A stretch of 39,146 bases of DNA from Candidatus Peribacteria bacterium (GTDB lineage Bacteria; Patescibacteriota; Gracilibacteria; Peribacterales; Peribacteraceae). The notes below the pieces were generated by a model. It did no database searches. It had not been told where the DNA came from and saw nothing but the letters and a program-made list of their open reading frames with translations. The stretch covers positions 1 through 39,146 of the forward strand of contig JAQBQQ010000045.1 in the NCBI GenBank assembly GCA_028286915.1. The letters run 5' to 3'. Positions 8,474 to 16,424 of this stretch are shown one piece after another (the first letter of the stretch is position 1; every line of letters begins with the position of its first letter). A program made the translations under genes and the position numbers.

Positions 8474-8814
8474 ATGCTTCAGTCGCAAAAAGAGATCAAG
8501 TATGATTTCTTGATGGTCGACGGCAAGGCAGTTCGTCTGGCGCCGCATGAAGATGGTTTCGTTCCCTGCGCTTCGGTGCTTGTGGTTGTGGAAGACTCTC
8601 TTGAGCACCGGATGCTGCAGGACCCATTGGCGCCTTGCTGATGGAAGCGGTTTTTACTGCCTACTGGCTGGGCGAGCCAAGCGCTTTCCTTCTTACAGGC
8701 AGTCCATTCATCAGTCCTCAAATGGGCGACTTTCTGCGCAATACAATTGCCGAGTTGGCCAGGCAAGCCCGCGGAAAAGTTCCACCACCTACGTATGTCG
8801 CTCAGCCGGCTTGA
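8474..8814 (+). pseudogene. Small frameshifted gene (two overlapping reading frames)
   Basis: ATG 8474 opens a 55-codon frame (MLQSQKEIKYDFLMVDG...) ending at TGA 8639-8641. The second frame has ATG 8641 overlapping that stop (TGATG) and runs 57 codons (MEAVFTAYWLGEPSAFLLTG...) to 8814. Upstream of ATG 8641 the second frame is open and protein-like back to about 8608 (APDAAGPIGALL), whereas the first frame turns unlikely after VVVEDSLE. The simplest reading is one gene of about 110 aa with a one-base indel near 8600-8610. Alternatives are translational coupling of two tiny genes, programmed frameshifting or an assembly error. The product is not recognised. It has no Shine-Dalgarno, and a terminator follows at 8842. 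Confidence 0.5.
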
Positions 8815-8841
8815 GCGAAAGACAAGCGTTATCCCACTTAT

Positions 8842-8870
8842 CCCGTCGCCTCGGCGGCGGGAATTTCTTT
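8842..8870 (+). terminator. Intrinsic terminator after the frameshifted gene
   Basis: CCCGTCGC / GCGGCGGG stem (one G-U pair) around a CTCG loop, followed by AATTTCTTT. Confidence 0.7.
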
Positions 8871-8871
8871 G

Positions 8872-8877
8872 TATACT
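8872..8877 (+). promoter_or_regulatory. -10 box giving a leaderless transcript
   Basis: TATACT lies exactly 6 nt before ATG 8884, so the expected start of transcription coincides with the A of the ATG. Confidence 0.5.
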
Positions 8878-8883
8878 CCTGCT

Positions 8884-9282
8884 ATGTCATGTACACGATT
8901 GCATCAGATACGGATGATGATTCCTTTTCTCCAGAGTATCCCGGATAATTTCTATTATCAGCTGGATCCTCGCGAATTTCTTTTGCCTGATGCAATCGTA
9001 TCTGCAGCAAGAGAGGAGCTTGAGGAATTACTTGGTCATTATGTTATGACCTATAATAAAGATGTATTTCTGGAAGACGTTCCGGCAGAAAAACATCTAT
9101 GTGCCCATTTGGCTGGCGCACTTTTGACGGATGAACAGAAGAAAATTCTGGAAAAGTATGAAACGGCTTATACATCACACGGCGTAAGCTTTGTTGTGTA
9201 CGAGAAACCATTGCGTATCATTCCCGTTGAATCGAGTACTATTCATGAGTGGATTCAGATGAAGAAGAACCAATCAAGATAA
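8884..9282 (+). CDS. Hypothetical protein, 132 aa
   Basis: I do not recognise this soluble, acidic protein (PREFLLPDAIVSAAREELEELL..., then DVPAEKHLCAHLAGALLTDEQ). There are no signal peptide or membrane segments. ATG 8884 is preferred because a TATACT -10 ends 6 nt before it, matching the leaderless pattern of other genes here; a TTG at 8869 would start inside the promoter, and ATG 8914 (MMIPF) is another in-frame option. It converges with glyS; an AT-rich hairpin sits between the two. Confidence 0.65.
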   Translation: MSCTRLHQIRMMIPFLQSIPDNFYYQLDPREFLLPDAIVSAAREELEELLGHYVMTYNKDVFLEDVPAEKHLCAHLAGALLTDEQKKILEKYETAYTSHGVSFVVYEKPLRIIPVESSTIHEWIQMKKNQSR

Positions 9283-9285
9283 TAT

Positions 9286-9304
9286 AGTTCATCAAATATG
9301 AACT
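9286..9304. terminator. Weak hairpin between convergent genes
   Basis: AGTTCAT / ATGAACT, a perfect 7-bp stem with loop CAAAT, lies between the stops of the 132-aa gene and glyS. It has no clear T tract, so terminator function is tentative. Confidence 0.35.
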
Positions 9305-9327
9305 GTTACAATCACATGAATCTCTGC

Positions 9328-10731
9328 TTATTTCAGCGAAGAAACAAGCTCACCCAAAGACACTCTCTTCTGTTCCAGGGTATCTCTGTCACGAATAGTG
9401 ACTGTATCCGTTTCTCCCTGCGCGGCATCCTCGCCCAGCGTTCCAAAGTCCACGGTTATACATTTGGGCGTGCCGATTTCATCTTGTCTCCGGTAGCGCT
9501 TGCCAATACTTCCGGTCACATCAAAATCCAGACGTAAATCAGTTTGATCAGACAGCATCTTGTAGATCTCCTGCGCCTTAGCCACCAGATGTTCTTTTTT
9601 GGAGAGCGGCAGAATGGCCACCTGCACCGGGGCAATGCGCGGGTGCAGCTTGAGAACAGTGCGGATATCGCCTTCGCCCATGTCTTCCTCGGTATAGGCT
9701 TCCAGGAGTGTCATAAGTGTTAAGCGGCTTAAGCCGAATGTCGGTTCAACAACGTGTGGAATAAATTTCTGCGTGGCGTCGTCCGGGTCCGTGTACTGCA
9801 GGTCTTCACCGGATTGCTCCATGTGGTTCTTCAGATCAAAATCCGTCCGGTAGGCGAGACCGAACATTTCCTTCCAGCCGAACGGCGTGTTGTACTCTAT
9901 ATCCACGGTGCGCTTGCTGTAGTGCGATAGTTCATCGGCCGAATGTTCGCGGACACGCAGGTGCGTTTCGTCAAAGCCTATATCTTTAAGCCATGCCTTT
10001 TGTTCTGCCAGCCAGTATTCAAACGTTGTTTCCCAATTCTCGCCGCGAATAAAATATTCAAATTCCATGAGGTCGAATTCCAGCGTACGAAATGTAAAGT
10101 TGCCGGGCGTGATTTCATTGCGGAATACTTTGCCCACCGATGCAATGCCGAATGGCAGACGCTTGCGTGTGGTGTTCAGTACATTTTTAAAATTCACAAA
10201 CATAGCCTGGGCAATTTCGCCGCGCAAATACACGTCCTGGTTTTCTTTGCTGTTTTCCACCACGCCCAACTGCGTGCGGAAGAGCAGATTGAATTTGCGT
10301 GCTTCGGTGAATTGTCCGCGGTTGCCACAGGTGGGGCAGGCAATATTCAGCTGTTGAATAATGGCTGTCAATTCAGCCGGTGTTTTGCCTTCTACCTGCT
10401 GGCTCTGGTCGTTTTGTTCTATAAGGTGATCCGCGCGGAATCTGGCGCGGCATTTTTTACAGTCAATCATGGCATCCGTAAAGTTTGCCACGTGCCCGCT
10501 GGCTTCCCATACTTTCGGGTTCATCAAAATAGCAGCATCAAGTCCCACCATATCCTGGCGCTTGTGCACAAACCGGCTCCACCACCAGTCGCGAATGGCG
10601 TTTTTTAACTCCGTACCCAAAGGACCGTAATCCCAACTGTTGGCAAGCCCGCCATAAATGTCCGAGCCCGGGAAAATGAATCCGCGGCGCTTGCAGAGGG
10701 AGACGACTTGGTCGAGAGAAGTTGCTGGCAT
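9328..10731 (-). CDS. glyS: Glycyl-tRNA synthetase (single-chain, dimeric type)
   Basis: The 467-aa class II synthetase charges tRNA-Gly with glycine. It is the alpha2 type also found in archaea, eukaryotes and many Gram-positives, not the alpha2beta2 GlyQ/GlyS type. It opens CKRRGFIFPGSDIYGGL...WDYGPLG. Two Cys pairs (CKKC and CPTC) in the N-terminal insertion could bind zinc. Motif 2 is FRNEITPGNFTFRTLEFDLM; motif 3 contains GLSRLTLMTLLEAY. The C-terminal anticodon-binding domain has VAILPLSKKEH and a DxDVTGSIGKRYRRQDEIGTP core. The length is typical. No clear promoter or Shine-Dalgarno is seen. Confidence 0.96.
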   Translation of the reverse strand: MPATSLDQVVSLCKRRGFIFPGSDIYGGLANSWDYGPLGTELKNAIRDWWWSRFVHKRQDMVGLDAAILMNPKVWEASGHVANFTDAMIDCKKCRARFRADHLIEQNDQSQQVEGKTPAELTAIIQQLNIACPTCGNRGQFTEARKFNLLFRTQLGVVENSKENQDVYLRGEIAQAMFVNFKNVLNTTRKRLPFGIASVGKVFRNEITPGNFTFRTLEFDLMEFEYFIRGENWETTFEYWLAEQKAWLKDIGFDETHLRVREHSADELSHYSKRTVDIEYNTPFGWKEMFGLAYRTDFDLKNHMEQSGEDLQYTDPDDATQKFIPHVVEPTFGLSRLTLMTLLEAYTEEDMGEGDIRTVLKLHPRIAPVQVAILPLSKKEHLVAKAQEIYKMLSDQTDLRLDFDVTGSIGKRYRRQDEIGTPKCITVDFGTLGEDAAQGETDTVTIRDRDTLEQKRVSLGELVSSLK

Positions 10732-10834
10732 GAATCAGTTGGTAGTTGATAGACCCAAAGGGTTCCCTTGGGGATAAGTAGTGTGTAGTCTAGGTGACCT
10801 TATTCCGATCCGAAAGCCTATTTAAATGAATATC

Positions 10835-10879
10835 TCTCCTGATTCTCCTGTTTCCCCTGTACCTCCTGTATCCCCACGC
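10835..10879 (+). repeat. Degenerate 9-nt tandem repeat upstream of prsW
   Basis: In-phase 9-mers TCTCCTGAT, TCTCCTGTT, TCCCCTGTA, CCTCCTGTA and TCCCCACGC end 26 nt before the prsW extended -10. A CCCAAAGGG / CCCTTGGGG inverted repeat lies about 70 bp further upstream, at about 10752-10772. Confidence 0.6.
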
Positions 10880-10905
10880 CAGTCCTATCAAATCCTCATA
10901 AAATA

Positions 10906-10914
10906 TGCTATAAT
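10906..10914 (+). promoter_or_regulatory. Extended -10 promoter of prsW-like gene
   Basis: Perfect TGCTATAAT ends 8 nt before ATG 10923, so the predicted leader is about 2 nt. No -35 is seen. Confidence 0.65.
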
Positions 10915-10922
10915 ACTACGAT

Positions 10923-12281
10923 ATGTTGATACCCATACCAACCCTCGCATTTTCTCCCGGTAAAACATTTTTGGTGCTGTCCGTTATTCTTCTCATGCTG
11001 ATACTGGATATTCGCGGACGGCTGCGGCACAGGAAGCATCATTATATGTTTGCGGCCGTGCTGGGAACGCTTCTTTCACTTGGTATGATTCAGTTCGGGA
11101 CGCTGCTCATAGCCAGAGGAACGGCGGGCAGCGCCATGGTGGGGCTGGGTGTGGTATGTATGGTTATTTTATGGCGCCTTCTCTTTGGCGCGTGGGATGT
11201 TCCCATGAAGGCAACGGTGCTGGGTGTGTTTATTCTTTGGATGGGCATGCATATTTTATGGACTGAGCCTTCATCTGCCCGGCTGGCGCATGTCCTTACC
11301 ATTATTATCGCCGCTATTCCCGCACTTGTATGGTCTTCGCTGTTTTTAAAATATCACCGTGAGCGTTTGGGTCATGTCATGCTCATGTTTTTTGCCGGTA
11401 TTCTGTCTACGGTTCCCATTTTGTTTTACGATGCGCTCCAGAGGCACGGCGCAACATTGCAGTTCTTTCTGTTTACGCTGCAGCCCGATAATTTTAACGA
11501 TAAAGTGGATCTGGCAGTGCGCACGCAGTTGCCGTTTTTGGGCTCGCTCCAGGTACAACTGGCTTCCATGTTCGCGGGGTTTCTTGTCATTGCCATTATG
11601 GAAGAAGGCAGTAAATTCTGGGTACTGCACGCCACCGGCAAGCGCATGTTCCGCAGTATTGATGATGTCATGCAGCTGGCCATTATGGCAGCCATCGGTT
11701 TCGCCTTTGCGGAGAATATTATCAACCAGGGATATTTCCTTGGCTTCGTAAATGAGTATTTGCGGTCCAAGACTGTTGATTGGGGCGGTTTTCTGGGTAA
11801 TGTCGCCGGCCGTTCCGTCCTCACCATTATGGTGCACATTGTCTCTACGGGAATTATGGGTTATTTCTACGGGTTGGCGTTGTATGCCGGGCCGTATCTG
11901 CAGGAAGCCAGGCAGCACGGAAAAACATTTCACGTCGCTCGTTTTATACATGTGCTGTCCGGCATTCCGCTAAAGACCGCCTTCCGCATTTGTACATTTA
12001 CCACGGGCATGACCGCCGCCATATTGTTGCATGCAACAGCTAACTTTCTGGTATCTCTGCCGGAGTCTTTGCCGGGTAACCCGCGCACGCTGGGAGACCT
12101 GGTTGGCGCCGCTCCGGGTTCACCACTTCATTTGATTGCATTACTGCTGATCCCCTCGCTCCTGTATGTGGGCGGTGGTTTCTGGCTGCTCAGCTACTTG
12201 TTCACCCGCAAGGAAAATATGAAAGAGCGCGGTGAAATGATCTCCGTCGAGACATTCGTAAGTAGGAAGGTGATGGAGTAA
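10923..12281 (+). CDS. prsW: PrsW-family intramembrane metalloprotease
   Basis: The 452-aa polytopic membrane protein has the three PrsW motifs: EEGSK at 227-231, FAFAEN at 260-265 and a helix with His305 (SVLTIMVHIVSTG). These supply the Glu and His residues of the active site in PrsW/Abi-type proteases. In Bacillus, PrsW cuts the anti-sigma factor RsiW; the target here is unknown. The protein is longer than Bacillus PrsW: about 200 residues with five or six extra helices precede the catalytic part, and two more helices follow. An unusual sigma factor lies 25 kb away, but no anti-sigma gene is visible. The start is fixed by the promoter only 8 nt upstream. Confidence 0.85.
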   Translation: MLIPIPTLAFSPGKTFLVLSVILLMLILDIRGRLRHRKHHYMFAAVLGTLLSLGMIQFGTLLIARGTAGSAMVGLGVVCMVILWRLLFGAWDVPMKATVLGVFILWMGMHILWTEPSSARLAHVLTIIIAAIPALVWSSLFLKYHRERLGHVMLMFFAGILSTVPILFYDALQRHGATLQFFLFTLQPDNFNDKVDLAVRTQLPFLGSLQVQLASMFAGFLVIAIMEEGSKFWVLHATGKRMFRSIDDVMQLAIMAAIGFAFAENIINQGYFLGFVNEYLRSKTVDWGGFLGNVAGRSVLTIMVHIVSTGIMGYFYGLALYAGPYLQEARQHGKTFHVARFIHVLSGIPLKTAFRICTFTTGMTAAILLHATANFLVSLPESLPGNPRTLGDLVGAAPGSPLHLIALLLIPSLLYVGGGFWLLSYLFTRKENMKERGEMISVETFVSRKVME

Positions 12282-12314
12282 AAATTATTTCTTGATTTTA
12301 AGTGCTAAGCGATC

Positions 12315-13019
12315 TTACAACACGTGAAAACTATTTCTCATATCTTTATCATATGTTTTTGAATCTGAATTAGTTCCTTCTTCAAAGGTAATGCCATTAC
12401 CCATAATCCAATAAAAAAGTTCCTGTTTTTCCGGTACGTAGATCAATTGCAGTCTATCACCAGGATCACATTGTGTTTCGCCCCGGGATTTACCGTCACC
12501 ATTTAATTGTATTCGGTATATACCCTGTTGTTCTAGCGAGGATTTTTCACCGACACTGCACGTTACGCCAAACTCTTTCTTAAATAAGATATCTAAATCA
12601 GCATCATTTTTAACAGTAGCCCGGTGAATCACCCATGAAACCGGATTCCGTGTTGCGGGATCACGTAAGCTTTCCAGGGTTACCGGTTTCATGCGGTCTT
12701 CTTTTTCGTCATGATATTCCTTTGTAGTTATAAAAACCTGATGCCGCGATAGGTCTTCAACAGCTATTACTTCACTTTGCATTTCATTGAAAGTCATTTT
12801 TGGGATTTTTATGGAAAAACCAAACGCTTTATTGGTATATGTATTCCAGATTTCATCTTCTTGTACATTGCCTGAAGATATTTCATTTGTTAATCTTGTA
12901 TTGACAGAAGAGAGTGATGACAGCGATGCCGCGGACGTACCTGACAGTTGATTATGTGTTGGTTGCATGGCACAGCCCGATAAAAATACCAGCATTGCCA
13001 GTGCATATATGAGTTTCAT
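12315..13019 (-). CDS. Putative lipoprotein, unknown function
   Basis: The 234-aa protein starts MKLIYALAMLVFLSGCAM, a signal peptide with a lipobox LSGC, so it should be lipid-anchored at the outer face of the membrane. A Ser/Thr-rich linker follows, then a globular domain with a FGFSIKIPK-like opening (an AFGFS..P pattern common in small lipoprotein beta-domains) and two Cys residues (VTCSVG; ETQCDPG) that may form a disulfide. The function is not recognised. Start 13019 gives the cleanest signal peptide; ATG 13031 and 13055 are alternatives in the same frame. It converges with the prsW-like gene. Confidence 0.75.
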   Translation of the reverse strand: MKLIYALAMLVFLSGCAMQPTHNQLSGTSAASLSSLSSVNTRLTNEISSGNVQEDEIWNTYTNKAFGFSIKIPKMTFNEMQSEVIAVEDLSRHQVFITTKEYHDEKEDRMKPVTLESLRDPATRNPVSWVIHRATVKNDADLDILFKKEFGVTCSVGEKSSLEQQGIYRIQLNGDGKSRGETQCDPGDRLQLIYVPEKQELFYWIMGNGITFEEGTNSDSKTYDKDMRNSFHVL

Positions 13020-13156
13020 AAGTGATATCATAAATAATAAAATACCTAATAGCAAACCTCAGCATAAAGACTTAATAAATAATCTTTTAAATTCTCATAG
13101 CATTAAGAAAGCCATTTGTTCTACTATAGCTTCCTACGATTTCTTCTCTCTTCATC

Positions 13157-14863
13157 ATGCTTTCTTCGCACAGCGTCTCCGGTTTGTCGCGCAGGTCTTT
13201 GGTTATGCGGAAGGCCGCGGCCGCGTTCAGTGCGTTCACCATTCTCGTAAGTGCATCGCCGGTTCTGGCATCCGCACGCACGCTTCCGGTTACGGCCGGT
13301 ATTTCGTCCCGCATCATGACGCGCGGGGATTTTATTGCCGCTGCCATAAAAGCCCTTGGTATCCCGGTTTCCAAAACAGCCTATGACGGCGAGCGTGTCG
13401 CGCCTGCTTTATCAGCCTATATAGAGACGGCCAAAGAAAAAGGTGCTCTGGATGTCTTTACCAGAATCAACGCCGCTGCCGCCATTACGCGCGGTGAAGC
13501 ATTGCAGGTGTTGCTTAAGCTGGCTGGTATTGCCACTGCCGCCGGTGCTAAAACCGATTTCTCGGATGTAAAGGATGGAACGCCGGAAGCCTATGCCGTT
13601 ACAGTTGCTATTAAATCCGGTTGGCTGGACCCCATTCGCGCATCTTCGTTTGGTATTAAGTCTCCGGTTACCCGTATTGAATCGGCTCAGTTGTTGGCAA
13701 CGGTTGCCCGGCAGAAGAAAGATGTAAAGGACATGATTAAAATCAACCCGCCCAATGTCCAGGTGCAAACCCGTCCGACTACGTCTTCGGATCTGCCCAA
13801 GAAAGATATTCTGGAGCAGGTGTGGAATATTTTGAACAGTGAATACTATTACCGTGACAAGTTGAGCGGCGATGAAGCCGGTTACAAGGCAGCCGAAGCA
13901 CTGGTACAGAGCGTGGGCGACCCGTATACGGTTTTTATGCGGCCCAGCCAGGCCAGGAATTTTAATGCCACTATTTTTAACGGGCAGATAACCGGTATCG
14001 GCGCGCAGGTGGAGCAGAAAAAGAATGCAGCCGGCGAAATGGTTCTTACCATTGTATCGCCGCTCCCGGGTTCCCCGGCAGAAAAAGCCGGCCTGCAACC
14101 GGACGACGAAATTCTGTCGGCTGATAGCGTATCGCTTGCAGGCATGTCTTTCGATGACGCCGTGGATAAAGTGCGCGGGCCCAAAGGCTCCACCGTCCAT
14201 TTGCATATTCGCCGCAGTGGCAGCGAGCTGGATGTGGCGGTCATGCGCGATGCTATTTCCATTCCCGAAATTTCTGTGACCAGACAGGGAAATGTGGTCA
14301 TAGTAAAGCTCATACAGTTCGGCAAAGCGACCAATGATAATTTCCGCAAAACCATGCTGGAAGTGCAGAAGGCAAACCCTACCGGTATCGTGCTGGACTT
14401 GCGCAATAATCCGGGCGGCCTCTTGACCGCCTCCGAACGTGTCATGAGCGCATTCGTTCCCAAGAATACAGTTTTCACCATTGTCCGCTCGTTCGACGGC
14501 AGCGAGGAAAAAGACGCCACGCTGGATGATCCTATTATCAACAGCAGTATTCCCGTGGCTGTCCTCGTCAATAAAGGCTCCGCCAGCGCATCGGAAATTG
14601 TAGCCGGCGCCATGCAGGACCTAAAGCGCGCCACTATCGTCGGTGAAAAAACATTCGGCAAAGGCTCCGTACAGACAGTTTCCTCTTTTGCTGATGGTTC
14701 CAGCTTAAAAGTCACGCGTGCCAAGTGGTTCACACCCAACGGCCGCGGCATAGATAAAGGAGGCGTAGAAGGCTCCGGCGGTATTATACCGGATACCCTG
14801 GTAACGGATTCCCAGGCCGATAAAGACGCATCGTTGCGCAGAGCTTTGGATTTACTGCGTTAA
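13157..14863 (+). CDS. C-terminal processing protease (S41) with SLH-like N-terminal region
   Basis: The 568-aa secreted protease has a signal peptide (about residues 18-40). SLH-like segments (about 52-185; FSDVKDGTPEAYAV...IKSGWL and a second TRIESAQLL unit) come next, then the S41 N-terminal helical part, a PDZ domain (about 275-365; GSPAEKAGLQPDDEIL) and the S41 catalytic core. The core has DLRNNPGG, SASASE with the likely nucleophile Ser477, and GEKTFGKGSVQ with Lys502 and Gln506. CtpA/Prc-type enzymes trim or degrade envelope proteins. The SLH part should tether it to cell-wall polymer; the RlpA-like protein at 28487 has a related region. A second ATG at 13205 would still leave a complete signal peptide. 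Confidence 0.92.
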   Translation: MLSSHSVSGLSRRSLVMRKAAAAFSAFTILVSASPVLASARTLPVTAGISSRIMTRGDFIAAAIKALGIPVSKTAYDGERVAPALSAYIETAKEKGALDVFTRINAAAAITRGEALQVLLKLAGIATAAGAKTDFSDVKDGTPEAYAVTVAIKSGWLDPIRASSFGIKSPVTRIESAQLLATVARQKKDVKDMIKINPPNVQVQTRPTTSSDLPKKDILEQVWNILNSEYYYRDKLSGDEAGYKAAEALVQSVGDPYTVFMRPSQARNFNATIFNGQITGIGAQVEQKKNAAGEMVLTIVSPLPGSPAEKAGLQPDDEILSADSVSLAGMSFDDAVDKVRGPKGSTVHLHIRRSGSELDVAVMRDAISIPEISVTRQGNVVIVKLIQFGKATNDNFRKTMLEVQKANPTGIVLDLRNNPGGLLTASERVMSAFVPKNTVFTIVRSFDGSEEKDATLDDPIINSSIPVAVLVNKGSASASEIVAGAMQDLKRATIVGEKTFGKGSVQTVSSFADGSSLKVTRAKWFTPNGRGIDKGGVEGSGGIIPDTLVTDSQADKDASLRRALDLLR

Positions 14864-14923
14864 AACTAGTTTGTATGGGCGGCACCTGCTACAGTGCCGT
14901 TCATTTTTCCTGTCTTCATTCGC

Positions 14924-15760
14924 ATGAAAAAATTTTTGTATAACCAGGCCATTCCTCTTGCATTTACGTTTCTTATCTTTGGCATTATGTGGGCGTTTCT
15001 GCATGGTGAGATTCTGGTATTGAATCATATTACGCCGATCCCCATTGCCATTCGTATTCTGCCAGCCGACATGCTGGTTGGTTTTGCCATTTATCTCCAG
15101 ACATCCATTGATTTCGCTATTTTCATTGCACACCTCATGCGGACGCACCCGGGCTGGAAAAACCGCATTGCCATAGAGTGCGGCACGGCAGCCGGCAACG
15201 CACTTGGAACCTGTACAGTACTGGCGCTCTGGAGCCTGTTTCGTGATATCGAATGGGTATTGGCGCTCATGATTATTATTGCATCCATCGTATTGCTAAA
15301 GCTGGCGCAGGATGGCCTGGAACATGCGCAGGATGAAGATAAAAAATACCCGGCCTGGTTTAGAGGCATGGTAAAAGGTGCTGATGGTATTCTGGCGCGC
15401 ATAAATAAAATTCTGGCGCCACTCATTTCCTGGATGCCGCATGCGACATTAAATGTGACAAAACAGTACAATTGGATTGGTCTTTTATTTTTTGCCGGTT
15501 CCATCCCATTCATTTTAGGTCTGGATGATTTTGCCGGGTATGTGCCGCTCTTTAATGTCGTTCATATTTACGGCTTTGCACTCGGCATTCTGGCCGGGCA
15601 CCTGGTGCTCAATATTTTCCTGTTCCTTGCACCAAACCTTACCATTAAAACCGTCAAGCAGCCCATTGTCTCCTTTATAGGCAGTATGGCGCTGGTGGCT
15701 TTGGCGCTCTGGGGCATGAAGGAAGTGGTGAAGATAGTGGTGGAGACATATATCTATTAA
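14924..15760 (+). CDS. Polytopic membrane protein, unknown function
   Basis: The 278-aa protein has about seven predicted membrane helices and no motif I can name. A charged cytoplasmic loop (DGLEHAQDEDKKYPAW) splits it into two halves. The second half contains FILGLDDFAGYVPLFNVVHIYGFALGILAGH, with Asp and His residues inside or near helices that might hint at metal or ion handling, though this is speculative. ATG 14924 (MKKFLYNQ) is preferred over GTG 14894. It lies 60 bp after the S41 protease gene on the same strand. Confidence 0.7.
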   Translation: MKKFLYNQAIPLAFTFLIFGIMWAFLHGEILVLNHITPIPIAIRILPADMLVGFAIYLQTSIDFAIFIAHLMRTHPGWKNRIAIECGTAAGNALGTCTVLALWSLFRDIEWVLALMIIIASIVLLKLAQDGLEHAQDEDKKYPAWFRGMVKGADGILARINKILAPLISWMPHATLNVTKQYNWIGLLFFAGSIPFILGLDDFAGYVPLFNVVHIYGFALGILAGHLVLNIFLFLAPNLTIKTVKQPIVSFIGSMALVALALWGMKEVVKIVVETYIY

Positions 15761-15792
15761 AGTTCTAAAAATTATTATATTGAATTTCACAC

Positions 15793-15818
15793 TGTCACAT
15801 TGAGCCTGTCGAAATGTG
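15793..15818 (+). repeat. REP-like hairpin, left side of GIY-YIG cassette
   Basis: CACATT-GAGCCTGTCGA-AATGTG, a perfect 6-bp stem around an 11-nt core. The core is the reverse complement of the core on the other side of the GIY-YIG gene. TGTCACATTGA at 15793-15803 is also repeated inverted at 16312-16322. Confidence 0.75.
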
Positions 15819-15949
15819 GTCCTGGGAGTAAGGATAGCACTGGCGTTCTACTCACCCATGGAACGTATTTCATCGCAAACCCATAAGGAGAATGCGTCTT
15901 ACGTCACATTACATTTTTACATGCTGATGCACTCCTTGGCCCTTAAATT

Positions 15950-15955
15950 TATACT
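15950..15955 (+). promoter_or_regulatory. -10 box of the GIY-YIG gene
   Basis: TATACT ends exactly 6 nt before ATG 15962, predicting a leaderless mRNA. Confidence 0.5.
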
Positions 15956-15961
15956 TTTTAC

Positions 15962-16300
15962 ATGGATCACAATTATTACGTCTATGTACTCCGCTGTTCC
16001 GATGGAACCTATTACATTGGTGTCACCAATAATTATCTTCGACGCCTATCCGAACATCAGTCGGGTAAAGATCGTTTCAGCTACACTGCTTCCCGTCTGC
16101 CAGTCGAACTTATGCATGTGGTATATTTTGATAACATTTTTGCTGCTATTTCCTGGGAAAAAGTAGTAAAAGGATGGAGCCGTAAAAAGAAAGAGGCATG
16201 GATGAGAGGCGATTTCGAAGCATTGCCGGCATTGTCGAAGAACAGACAGAAATCTGGAGGAAGCGCTGACCAAGACCAGGTTTCGACAGGCTCAACCTGA
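15962..16300 (+). CDS. Single-domain GIY-YIG nuclease (UPF0213/YhbQ-like)
   Basis: The 112-aa protein has the GIY-YIG fold: YYVYVLRCSDGTYYIGVT (the GIY/YIG strands as YVY and YIG), the conserved Arg region NNYLRRLSEHQSG, and a helix with the metal-binding Glu (AAISWEKVVKGWSRKKK). Domain length and order match the stand-alone nucleases often annotated as putative endonucleases. The last 10 residues (DQDQVSTGST) are encoded by the right-hand REP-like repeat, so the natural C-terminus has been captured from or replaced by repeat DNA. The gene is bracketed by inverted copies of this repeat, suggesting that the nuclease and repeat form one mobile or repeat-maintaining unit. DNA repair is an alternative role. 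Confidence 0.88.
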   Translation: MDHNYYVYVLRCSDGTYYIGVTNNYLRRLSEHQSGKDRFSYTASRLPVELMHVVYFDNIFAAISWEKVVKGWSRKKKEAWMRGDFEALPALSKNRQKSGGSADQDQVSTGST

Positions 16301-16322
16301 CAGTTTCAAGTTCAATGTGACA
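16277..16322 (+). repeat. REP-like hairpin, right side of GIY-YIG cassette
   Basis: CAGGTT-TCGACAGGCTC-AACCTG is at 16277-16299, then TCAATGTGACA at 16312-16322, which is the inverted copy of 15793-15803. The loop core is constant between sides while the 6-bp stem differs but stays paired. It overlaps the 3' end of the nuclease gene. Confidence 0.75.
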
Positions 16323-16378
16323 ATGCGTGGCCCATATGATGGTAGTAAATTGCATACTATGACCAGATGCCTTATAAC

Positions 16379-16400
16379 AAAAAAACCGCCACCCGGCGGT
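16379..16400 (-). terminator. Intrinsic terminator of rpsU
   Basis: On the minus strand, ACCGCC-GGGT-GGCGGT is followed by six more T; it begins 24 nt after the rpsU stop. Confidence 0.9.
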
Positions 16401-16424
16401 CTTATAATGAGAATCAATGGAAAA

